Source: Lolium rigidum
Taxonomy: Eukaryota > Streptophyta > Magnoliopsida > Poales > Poaceae
Reading direction: 5' to 3'
NCBI RefSeq assembly: GCF_022539505.1
Contig: NC_061510.1
Coordinates: 230,031,322-230,095,321, forward strand
DNA: 64,000 bases
Part shown: positions 1 to 9,710 of the stretch, piece after piece
Layout of the letters: each line of letters opens with the position of its first letter
Position numbering within the stretch: the first letter of the stretch is position 1
Program-made: the position numbers and the translations under genes
Notes under the pieces: generated by a model
Databases searched by the model: none
Told to the model about the DNA's origin: nothing
What the model saw: the letters and a program-made list of their open reading frames with translations, nothing else

Positions 1-992
1 ACCACATGTATCATTTCCCGTTTCCAACCATATAACAATTAACGAAGCAGTTTATCCTTCGCCATGAACATTATGAGTAAAGCCAAAGGACATATTTGTC
101 CATATGCAACAGCGGAGCGTGTCTCTCTCCCACACAATGAATGCTAGGATCCATTTTATTCAAACAAAACAAAAAACAAAAAACAAACAGATGCTCCAAG
201 CAAAGTACATAAGATGTGACGGAATAAAAATATAGTTTCACTAGAGGAACCTGATAATGTTGTCGATGAAGAAGGGGATGCCTTGGGCATCCCCAAGCTT
301 AGATGCTTGAGTCTTCTTGAAATATGCAGGGATGAACCACCGGGGCATCCCCAAGCTTAGAGCTTTCACTCTCCTTGATCATATTGTATCATCCTCCTCT
401 CTTGATCCTTGAAAACTTCATCCACACCAAACTCAAAACAACTCATTAGAGGGTTAGTGCACAATAAAAATTCACATTTTCAGAGGTGACATAATCATTC
501 TTAACACTTCTGGACATTGCACAAAGCTACTGAAAGTTAATGGAACAAAGAAATCCATCAAGCATAGCAAAACAGGCAATGCGAAATAAAAGGCAGAATC
601 TGTCAAAACAGAACAGTCCGTAAAGATGAATTTTTATGAGGCACCAGATTTGCTCAAATGAAAATGCTAAAATTGAATGAAAGTTGCGTACATATCTGAG
701 GATCACTCACGTAAATTGGCAGAATTTTCTGAGTTACCTACAGAGAATTCAGCCCAGATTCGTGACAGCAAGAAATCTGTTTCTGCGCAGTAATCCAAAT
801 CTAGTATGAACCTTACTATCAAAGACTTTAATTGGCACAACAATGCAACAAAATTAAGATAAGGAGAGGTTGCTACACTAGTAACAACTTCCAAGACTCA
901 AATATAAAATAAAAGTGCAGAAGTAAAATCATGAGTTGTCTCCCATAAGCGCTTTTCTTTAACGCCTTTCAGCTAGGCGCAGAAAGTGTGTA
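1..992 (-). other. 3' noncoding internal region of A1
   Basis: No credible ORF is present. The stretch contains two copies of a 'gggcatccccaagcttag' block (about 284-303 and 343-361) that resembles the polypurine tract region preceding A-family 3' LTRs elsewhere in the window. It aligns with the region following the protease ORF of A4 and, in inverted orientation, with the sequence upstream of the A2 LTR. Confidence 0.7.
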
Positions 993-1637
993 TCAAGTAT
1001 TATCAAGAGAGGAAGCATCAACAACGGGGTTCGGAGTTTTCTCAACTATGCATTGTATCTTATCTATGTAAGTTTCAGAGGCTCCCTTTTCATTAGTCTT
1101 AGGCTTGCTATTTTCATCAAATAAATTTTCAGGGACAAGCCAAGCATAGTTATTTTCTAGTGCCTCGCACATTCCTAAGAGCTTGCAAGGTATTGATGTT
1201 TTAATATCCCCCTCATAATTAACTTGATTAGTGTACTTTTGTCTATATTTTTCCATCTTTCCAAGGATACTAGCGAAGTTGGTAAAAGAGCCAAGCATAT
1301 TATATTTAATAAAAACTTTTCTAGCTTCTCTTGCTATACCCCCAAATTCTTTAAGAAGGGTTTCTAATACAAAATCTTTCTTTTCTCCTTCTTCCATATC
1401 ACTGAGTGTAAGAAACATATGTTGAATCACGGGATTGAGATTAACAAATCTAGCTTCTAACGCGTGTACTAAAGAAGCAACAACAATTTCATAAGTAGGA
1501 GCAAGTTCTACCAAGTGTCTATCTTCAAAATCTTCAACCGTACTAATATGAGTGAAAAAATCTTCTATATTATATTTCCCAAGGATAGACCCTCGGCCTA
1601 CCGGTACATCTTTTAGAGTGAACTTAGGAGGAAACAT
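993..1637 (-). CDS. gag-like ORF of non-autonomous A element
   Basis: About 214 residues starting at the methionine of MFPPKFTLKDVP; an upstream in-frame Met at 1673 is possible but sits in A-rich leader. The product is mainly helical, with no zinc knuckle, protease triad or RT motif visible. It lies about 220 bp downstream of the primer site, the usual place for gag, so a capsid-like role is inferred from position only. The C-terminus (VDASSLDNT) is almost identical to that of the A4 protease ORF (VDTSSLDNT). This implies that an internal deletion or recombination joined an upstream ORF to the family's common tail. The frame is intact. Confidence 0.6.
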   Translation of the reverse strand: MFPPKFTLKDVPVGRGSILGKYNIEDFFTHISTVEDFEDRHLVELAPTYEIVVASLVHALEARFVNLNPVIQHMFLTLSDMEEGEKKDFVLETLLKEFGGIAREARKVFIKYNMLGSFTNFASILGKMEKYRQKYTNQVNYEGDIKTSIPCKLLGMCEALENNYAWLVPENLFDENSKPKTNEKGASETYIDKIQCIVEKTPNPVVDASSLDNT

Positions 1638-1860
1638 GATGAAATAAACAAAAAACAAATAAAGTAAATGCAAGTAACTAATTTTTTTGTGTTTTTAATA
1701 TGGAGATTGCAAACAAGACAGTAAATAAAGTAAAGCTAGCAACTAATTTTTTTGTGTTTTGATATAATGCAGCAAACAAATTACTGAATAAAATAAAGCA
1801 AGACAAAAACAAAGTAAAGAGATTTAAAGTGGAGACTCCCCTTGCAGCGTGTCTTGATCT

Positions 1861-1877
1861 CCCCGGCAATGGCGCCA
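1861..1877 (-). other. Primer binding site, tRNA-Asp type (A1)
   Basis: The minus strand reads tggcgccattgccgggg, complementary to the 3' end of plant tRNA-Asp with one mismatch. An 11-nt spacer separates it from the LTR end at 1889, the same spacing as in the Athila element at 38893. Confidence 0.85.
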
Positions 1878-1888
1878 GAAAAAAGCCT

Positions 1889-3477
1889 TGATGCTAGCAC
1901 GCAGTCGACGTGCCCGTTGGGAACCCCAAGCGGAAGGTATGATGCGTACAGCGGCAAGTTTTCCCTCCGTAAGAAACCAAGGTTTATCGAACCAGTAGGA
2001 GCCAAGAAGCACGTTGAAGGTTGATGGTGGCGAAGCGTAGTGCGGCGCAACACCTGGGATTCCGGCGCCAACGTGGAACCTGCACAACACAACCAAAGTA
2101 CTTTGTCCCAACGTAACAGTGAGGTTGTCAATCTCACCGGCTTGCTGTAACAAAGGATTAGATGTATAGTGTGGATCATGATGTTTGCAGAGACAGTAGA
2201 ACGAGTATTGGAGTAGATTGTATTCGATGTAAAAGAATGGATCGAGGTCCACAGTTCACTAGAGGTGTCTCTCCCATAAGAATAAGCATGTTGGGTGAAC
2301 AAATTACAGTTGGGCAATTGACAAATAGAGAGGGCATGACAATGCACATACATGTTATGATGAGTAGTGTGAGATTTAATTGGGCATTACGACAAATTAC
2401 ATAGACCGCTATCCAGCATGCATCTATGCCTAAAAAGTCCACCTTCAGGTTATCATCCGAACCCCCTCCAGTATTAAGTTGCAAACAACAGACAATTGCA
2501 TTAAGTATGGTGTGTAATGTAATCAATAAATATATCCTTAGACATATCATTGATGTTTTATCCCTAGTGGCAACAGCACATCCACAACCTTAGAACTTTC
2601 TGTCACTGTCCCAGATTTAATGGAGGCATGAACCCACTATCGAGCATAAATACTCCCTCTTGGAGTTACAAGCAAAAACTTGGCCAGAGCCTCTACTAGC
2701 AACGGAGAGCATGCAAGATCATAAACAACACATGATAGATTGATAATCAACATAACATAGCATTCACTATTCATCGGATCCCAACAAACACAACATATAG
2801 AATTACAGATAGATGATCTTGATCATGTTAGGCAACTCACAAGATCCGACAATGATAGCACAATGAGGAGAAGACAACCATCTAGCTACTGCTATGGACC
2901 CATAGTCCAGGGGTGAACTTCTCACACATCACTCCGGAGGCGACCATGGCGGTGTAGAGTCCTCCGGGAGATGATTCCCCTCTCCGGCAGGGTGCCGGAG
3001 GCGATCTCCTGAATCCCCCGAGATGGGATTGGTGGCGGCGACGTCTCTGGAAGTTTTTCCTTATCGTGGCTCTCGGTACTGGAGTTATTCTCGACGAAGG
3101 CTTAAGTAGGCGGAAGGGTAGGTCAGGGGGCGCCACGAGGGGCCCACACAACAGGCCGGCGCGGCCAGGTCTTGGGCCGCGTCGCCCTAGTGTGGCGTCG
3201 CCTCGTCGCCCCACTTCGTATCTCCCCCGGTGTTCTGGAAGCTTCGTGGAAAAATAAGATCCTGGGCGTTGATTTCGTCCAATTCCGAGAATATTTCCTT
3301 ACTAGGATTTCTGAAACCAAAAACAGCAGAAAACAACAACTGGCTCTTCGGCATCTTGTTAATAGGTTAGTGGCGGAAAATGCATAAATATGACATAAAG
3401 TATGCATAAGACATGTAGGTATCATCAATAAAGTAGCATGGAACATAAGAAATTATCGATACGTTGGAGACGTATCA
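1889..3477 (-). repeat. A-family 5' LTR (A1)
   Basis: The LTR is 1589 bp and reads TGATACGTCTCC...GCTAGCATCA on the minus strand. It aligns throughout with the LTRs at 17730-19579, 33507-35115 and 56185-57776. It has a GC-rich promoter segment around 3000-3240. The ORFs inside it (for example 1781-2353) recur only because the LTR is repeated and are not genes. Confidence 0.9.
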
Positions 3478-3860
3478 TAGACCCAGGCTGAAAGCAAGAA
3501 ATGCGATCGGGTCCTTAACAGCCACCGTCCGGATTGATCCTCGTCGCAGCCGGGGACGAACCACTTGGCGCGACCAAATCGCCATGGCTACAGAGCCTGC
3601 ACACCATGGCCTCCGAGCTGAGCTAGAAACGCCCTGCCAAAACCGGCAGCCAACGGAGGTGGATAATTGGAGAGATGGAGAGAGAGAGCGAGAGTTATGA
3701 TGCCTCTCTCTTGACAAAGAAGATGGCTGGGAGTTTGCCTACCTAGCGTACGTGACTTGTGCTCACTGAAGTGTGGGACCTCACGCATGGGAACCACACG
3801 TAAGTGACAGACTTGTTGCTCTAATAACTCGGGTGATTATTATATTGTAATATACTACAT
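3478..3860. repeat. Segment duplicated at 9321-9710, left copy
   Basis: The stretch runs from TAGACCCAGG through a GC-richer part (3490-3700, with a GA-rich run near 3675-3695) to the first satellite unit. It repeats at 9321-9710 with only scattered differences, at an offset of 5844 bp. Both copies hold the same 75-80 aa open frames on both strands. Nothing recognisable is encoded, and I treat those frames as non-coding. It marks the start of a higher-order unit of the array. Confidence 0.75.
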
Positions 3861-6800
3861 AGTTTCCTATGGATCCTTCTTAGTCACTCCAAAATGAAGG
3901 TTTTGGGAGGTTTTTGAAATTTCCATGTTTGAAACCAAAAACGACTTCTCTTCATGCATGCTTGACTTCATAAGACAGAGTTTAGCTAGGGGTATGGGGT
4001 AGATACATGATTTTCCTGGTTTGAATATGTCTAGACTTGTTTATCAACTTAATTGAATGCTTACTATATGACATAAGAAGACTATGTGCCTTGGTTTTTC
4101 ATTTTTTTTGATTTTTTCTAAAATTTGTATGCCCATTTGAGTCTTGGTCAAATCCTAGGTTTCACCAAGATTTGAAAAGTTTAAAACATGAATATGAAAA
4201 AGTAAGCATGTATGCTTCTTGGCCACTTCAAAATAAAGCTCTTGGGAGGGTATTTGAAATTTCCATGTTCGAAACCAAAAACCACATATCTTCATGCTTG
4301 ACTTGGTGAAACAGAGTTTAGGGTTAGGGGTAGATACATGATTTTTCTTGTTTGAATATGTCTAGACCTTGTTTATCATCTTAATTGAATGCTTACAATA
4401 TGGCATAAGAAGACCTTGGTTTTTCATTTTTTTGTTTTTTTTTAATTTTTATGCCCATTTGAATCTTGGTCAAATCCTAGGTTTGACCAATATTTAAACA
4501 AGTTTAAGACATGAAAATGAAAAGGGACTCCTGCATCCTTCTTAGTCACTCTAAAATGAATTTTTAAGAGGTTTTTGAATTTTTTTCCATGTTTAATTTG
4601 AAACCCAAAACCACTTCTCTTCATGATTGACTTCATAAGACAGAGTTTAGGGTTAGGGGTAGATATATACATGATTTTTTCTGGTTTGAATATGTCTAGA
4701 CCTTGTTTATCAACTCTAATGCTTTACTATATGATCGACATAACATTGCTATGTGCTTTGGTTTTTCATTATTTTCATTTTTTTATGAATTTTTATGCCC
4801 ATTTGAATCTTGGTCAAATCCTAGGTTTGACAATGATTAAAACAAGTTTAAAACATGAATATGAAAAATTAAGCATCTATCCTTCTTAAGTCACTCCAAA
4901 ATGTAACTTCTTGGGAGGGTTTTCGAAATTTCCATGTTTGAAACCAAAAACCACTTCTCTTCATGCATGCTTGACTTCATAAGACAGAGTTTAGGGTTTT
5001 AGGGGTAGATATATACATGATTTTCTGGTTTGAATATGTCTAGACCTTCTTTATCAACTTGAATGCTTACTATATATATGACATAAGAATGCTATGTCCT
5101 TTTGTTTTTTCATTCTTTTGATTTTCTTTTAAATTTGTATGCCCATTTGAATCTTTTGGTCAAATCCTAGGTTTGACCGAGATTTAAACAAGTTTAAAAC
5201 TTGAAAATGAAAACGGAAGCTTGTATCCTTCTTAGTCACTCTAAAATGAAGTTTTTGGGAGGTTTTTGAAATTACCATGTTTGAAACCCAAAACCACTTC
5301 TCTTCATGCTTGACTTCATAAGACAAAGTTTAGGGTTAGGGTTAGATACATGATTTTGTATGGTTTGAATATGTCTAGACCTTGTTTTTCAACTTTAATG
5401 CTTACGATATGACATAAGAAGACTATGTACTTTGGTTTTCATTTTTCTGATTTTTTTAAATTTTGTGTCCATTTGAATCTTGGTCAAATCCTAGGTTTGA
5501 CCAAGATTTAAACAAGTTTAAAACATGAAAATGAAAAGGTAATCATGGATCCTTCTTAGTCACTCTAAAATGAAGCTTCTGGGATGTTCTTGAAATTTCC
5601 ATGTTTGAAACCCAAAACGACTTCTCTACATGCATGCTTGACTTAAGACATAGTTTAGCTAGGGTTAGGGGGTAGATACATGATTTTCCTTGTTTGAATA
5701 TGTCTAGACCTTGTTTATCAACTTAATTGAATGCTTACTATATAACATAAGAAGACTATGTGCTTTGGTTAGCATCTAGTGCAGTATGTGTGAACATGTA
5801 TGCACTATGTGTGCTATAACTTGTATGTCTTTCAAATTTGAACCAAATTTGAATAAGTTTGAAATATTTGAAATGGGGCTTTTGGCTTAAACGTTTGAAA
5901 CCCAAAAGATTTCTCTTCATGCTAGATTTCATAAGACCGAGTTTAGGGTTAGGGGTAGCTAGATACATGAGTTGTCTGGTTTGAATATGTCTAAACCTTG
6001 TTAATCAACTTGAATGCTTACTATATGACATCAGAAGACTATGTGTTTTTTTTTCATTTTTCTAATTTTTTTTGAATTTTATGACCATTTGAATCTTGGT
6101 CAAATCCTAGGTTTGACCAAGATTTAAACAAGTTTCAAACATGAAAATTTCCATGTTTGAAACCCAAAACCACTTCTCTTCATGATTGACTTCATAAGAC
6201 ATAGTTTAGGGTTAGAGGTAGATATATACATGATTTTTCTGGTTTGAGTATGTCTAGACCTTGTTTATCAACTTGAATGCTTACTATATGACATAAGAAG
6301 ACTATATTCTTTTGTTTTTCATTTTTCTGTTCTTTTTTAATTTTATGCCCGTTTGAATCTTTTGGTCAAATCTTAGCTAGGTTTGACCAATATTTAAATA
6401 AGTTTAAGACATGAAAATGAAAAGGGAAGCCTGCATCCTTCTTAGTCACTCGATCTAAAATGAATTTTTTAAGAGGTTTTTGAAATTTCCATGTTTGAAA
6501 CCAAAAACCACTTCTCTTCATGCATGCTTTACTTCATAAGACATAGTTTAGGGTTTTAGGGGTAGATATATACACGATTTTCTGGTTTGAATATGTCTAG
6601 ACCTTGTTTATCAACTTGAATGCTTACTATATATATGACATAAGAATGCTATGTCCTTTGTTTTTTCATTCTTTTGACTTTTTTCTGAATTTTTATGCCC
6701 ATTTGAATCTTTTGGTCAAATCCTAGGTTTGACCAAGATTTAAACAAGTTTAAAACATGAAAATGAAAAGGGAAGCTTGTATCCTTCTTAGTCACTCTAA

Positions 6801-8375
6801 AATGAAGTTTTTGGGAGGTTTTTGAAATTACCATGTTTGAAACCCAAAACCACTTCTCTTCATGCTTGACTTCATAAGACAGAGTTTAGGGTTAGGGGCA
6901 GATACATGATTTTGTATGGTTTGAATATGTCTAGACCTTGGTTATCAACTTGAATGCTTACGATATGACATAAGAAGACTATGTACTTTGGTTTTCATTT
7001 TTCTGATTTTTTTAAATTTTGTGTCCATTTGAATCTTGGACAAATCCTAGGTTTGACCAAGATTTAAACAAGTTTAAAACATGAAAATGAAAAGGTAATC
7101 ATGGATCCTTCTTAGTCAATCTAAAATGAAGCTTTTGGGATGTTCTTGAAAGTTCCATGTTTGAAACCCAAAACGACTTCTCTACATGCATGCTTGACTT
7201 AAGACATAGTTTAGCTAGGGTTAGGGGGTAGATACATGATTTTCCTGGTTTGAATATGTCTAGACCTTGTTTATCAACTTAGTTGAATGCTTACTATATG
7301 AGATAAGAAGACTATGTGCCTTGGTTTTTCATTTTTTGATCTTTTTTTGAAAAAATTTATGCGCATTTGTATCTTGGTCAAATCCTAGGTTTGACCATGG
7401 TTTTAACAAATTTAAATCATGAATATAAAAATTAAGCATCTATCCTTCTTAGTCACTCGAAAATGTAAATCTTGGGAGGGTTCTTGAAATTTGCATGTTT
7501 GAAACAAAAACCACTTCTCTTCATGCATGCTTGACTTCATAAGACAGAGTTTAGGGTTAGGGGTAGATATATACATGATTTTCTGGTTTGAATATGTCTA
7601 GACCTTGTTTATCAACTTGAATGCTTACTCTATATATATGACATATAAGAATGCTATGTCCTTTGTTTTTTCATTCTTTTGATTTTTTTGTGAAATTTTA
7701 TGCCCATTTGAATCTTTTGGTCAAATCCTAGGTTTGACCAAGATTTAAACAAGTTTAAAACATGAAAATGAAAAGGGAAGCCTGCATCCTTCTTAGTCAC
7801 TCTAAAATCAACTTAATTGAGAATGCTTACTATATGACATAAGAAGACTATGTGCCTTGGTTTTCATTTTTTGATTTTTTTAAAATGCTTATGCCCATTT
7901 GAATCTTGGTCAAATCCTAGGTTTGACCATGGTTTAAACAAATGTAAATCATAAATATAAAATTAATCATATATCCTTCTTAGTCACTCCAAAATGTAAA
8001 TCTTGGGAGGGTTCTTGAAATTTCCATGTTTGAAACCAAAAACCACTTCTCTTCATGCATGCTTCACTTCATAAGACAGATTTTAGGGTTAGGGGTAGAT
8101 ATATACATGATTTTTCTGGTTTGAGTATGTCTAGACCTTGTTTATCAACTTGAATGCTTACTATATGACATAAGAAGACTATATGCTTTTGTTTTTCATT
8201 TTTCTATTTATTTTATTTTATGCCCGTTTGAATCTTTTGGTCAAATCTTAGCTAGGTTTGACCAATATTTAAACAATTTTAAGACATGAAAATGAAAAGG
8301 GAAGCCTGCATCATTCTTTGTCACTCTAAAATTAATTTTTTAAGAGGTTTCAGAAATTTCCATGTTTGAAACCCA
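3861..8375. repeat. Tandem satellite array, about 335 bp units (left block)
   Basis: About 13-14 head-to-tail units. The landmark TCTAGACCTTGTTTATCAACTT recurs near 4030, 4365, 4697, 5041, 5374, 5704, 5992, 6256, 6597, 6929, 7262, 7599 and 8130. Spacing is mostly 330-344 bp, with short variants of about 288 and 264 bp around 5700-6260. Each unit carries AGTTTAGGGTTAGGGG, a telomere-like motif, and GTTTGAATATGTCTAGACC. AT-rich, no coding capacity. The array may be the tandem part of a larger transposon, since CACTA elements often carry such arrays, or a true satellite. The window does not decide. Confidence 0.88.
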
Positions 8376-8734
8376 AAAAATAATGTCATGTAAATGGTTT
8401 TTCATTATTTAATTTTATATTAGCAGGCCAAAATCGAACCCCGTAGTTGCATTTTCTGAAATTGATCAGTAGTACTAGGCAGAACCCTCATAGGTCGATT
8501 TTTTTACGTTATTATTATTATTATTACTAGGCAGCACATGTGTTTTCCCGTCCAGTGAAACTCTTTCATTTCATTTTTCTTTTCCGCAAGGTCGGGAGTC
8601 GGAGGAAGAGGGATCACACGGAAGGAGACGAAGGGAGAGCAGTCACCGGGCCCCACTTATTTATGGTGTCTATCCTTTTTCTGGTGATGTTGACTGTTGT
8701 GCAGGGTTGTCGGTGCGCAGGGGGTGCGAGCGAG
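8376..8734. other. Non-array insert with short (ATT)n tract
   Basis: The array breaks off after 'gaaacccaaaa' near 8380. This stretch holds an (ATT)5 microsatellite at 8511-8526 and a GC-richer part (8590-8730). No convincing gene is present; the 93-aa frame at 8540 has no recognisable features. The MITE target GCGAGCGAG is at 8726-8734. Confidence 0.5.
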
Positions 8735-9160
8735 GGAGTGAGATCAGGTGACATGCACCTTTGCATGTCACCGTGTGACATGCGGCCTAAATCCAAATTT
8801 AAACATTGCGAAAAAATCTGAAAAAAATCATGCATGTTCACAGCACATTATTAAGGTAATCCCTAAAAATTTCAGATCAAAATTTGAAACATACATCGAG
8901 AAACAAAAAAAGAGAAACTCAGATGTGAATAGTCTACAGAGAAACTCAGATTTGAATTCGGAAACTATTCATGACAGATTTCTCTTTTTGTTTCTCGATG
9001 TTTGTTTCGAATTTTGATCTGAAAATTTTAGGGGTTGTCTTAATATGTATTGTGAACATGCATAATTTTTTTTCAATTTTTTTCGCGATATTTAAATTTG
9101 GATTTAGGCCGCATGTCACATGGTGACATGCAAAAGGTGCATGTCACCTGATCTCACTCC
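8735..9160. mobile_element. Mutator-type (MULE) MITE, long hairpin
   Basis: This 426 bp element has a perfect 25-bp terminal inverted repeat, starting GGAGTGAGATCAGGTGACAT at both ends. It is flanked by a perfect 9-bp target-site duplication, GCGAGCGAG (8726-8734 and 9161-9169). Inverted similarity continues well beyond the TIR, to about 190 bp per arm, around a short central loop near 8920-8985, so a transcript could fold into a long hairpin. A 9-bp TSD with long TIRs is diagnostic of Mutator-like elements. It has no transposase and so is non-autonomous. Confidence 0.93.
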
Positions 9161-9320
9161 GCGAGCGAGCGAGAAAGGCCGAGAATGAGAGGGATGTTTT
9201 TTTTGAGGGACAACCGAACGATCCTGAAGTACACAGATTTCCAATACGCATCAGAGCGCAGTTTACAGTAGGACACAAAATAAACAGGAAATTACGTCTA
9301 AATCCCTAAGATTTACATGG
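9161..9320. other. Short unique stretch between MITE and duplicated segment
   Basis: About 160 bp, including a T8 run followed by GAGGGACAACC. No ORF or repeat is recognised. Confidence 0.3.
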
Positions 9321-9710
9321 TAGACCCTAGGCTGAAAGCAAGAAATGCGATCGGGTCCTTAACAGCCACCGTCCGGATTGATCCTCGTCGCAGCCGGGGA
9401 CGAACCACTTGGCGCAACCAAATCGCCATGGCTACAGAGCCTGCACACCATTGTCTCCGAGCTGAGCTAGAAACGCCCTGCCAAAACCGGCAGCCAACGG
9501 AGGTGGATAATTGGAGAGATGGAGAGAGAGAGCGAGAGTGTTGATGCCTCTCTCTTGACAAAGAAGATGGCTGGGAGTTTGCCTACCTAGCGTACGTGAC
9601 TTGTGCTCACTGAAGTGTGGGACCTCACGCATGGGAACTACACGTAAGTGACAGACTTGTTGCTCTAATAACTCGGGTGATTATTATATTGTAATAGTAC
9701 TACATAGTTT
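9321..9710. repeat. Segment duplicated from 3478-3860, right copy
   Basis: Near-identical to 3478-3860 (offset 5844 bp at GCTGAAAGCAAG). Here the sequence left of TAGACC is intact (aagatttacatgg), showing what A1 interrupted or displaced in the other copy. Confidence 0.75.

Larger units (their letters stand above)
1..3477 (-). mobile_element. A-family gypsy element, copy A1 (5' LTR and internal region, partial)
   Basis: On the minus strand this reads LTR (3477 to 1889), tRNA-Asp primer site, one gag-like ORF, then about 1 kb of 3' noncoding sequence that runs off the window. The noncoding part (1-990) matches 59.38-60.37 kb of copy A4 nearly base for base. No protease, RT or integrase lies between the ORF and the noncoding region, so this copy is non-autonomous. 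The LTR's outer end touches TAGAC at 3478-3482, the start of a segment duplicated at 9321. The second TSD lies outside the window. Confidence 0.85.

Noticed and set aside
1781..2550. Overlapping 124-190 aa frames in the A1 LTR (and the same in A2, A3, A4)
   Set aside because: They lie wholly in LTR sequence, overlap one another on both strands and recur only because the LTR recurs.
3464..3797. Frames of 69-80 aa, repeated at 9313-9632
   Set aside because: Both strands are open in the same GC-rich segment, with no domain. The conservation is explained by segmental duplication.
4300..8110. TTTAGGG motifs as a possible interstitial telomere
   Set aside because: Each occurrence is a single short motif inside a 335 bp unit, not a telomere tract.
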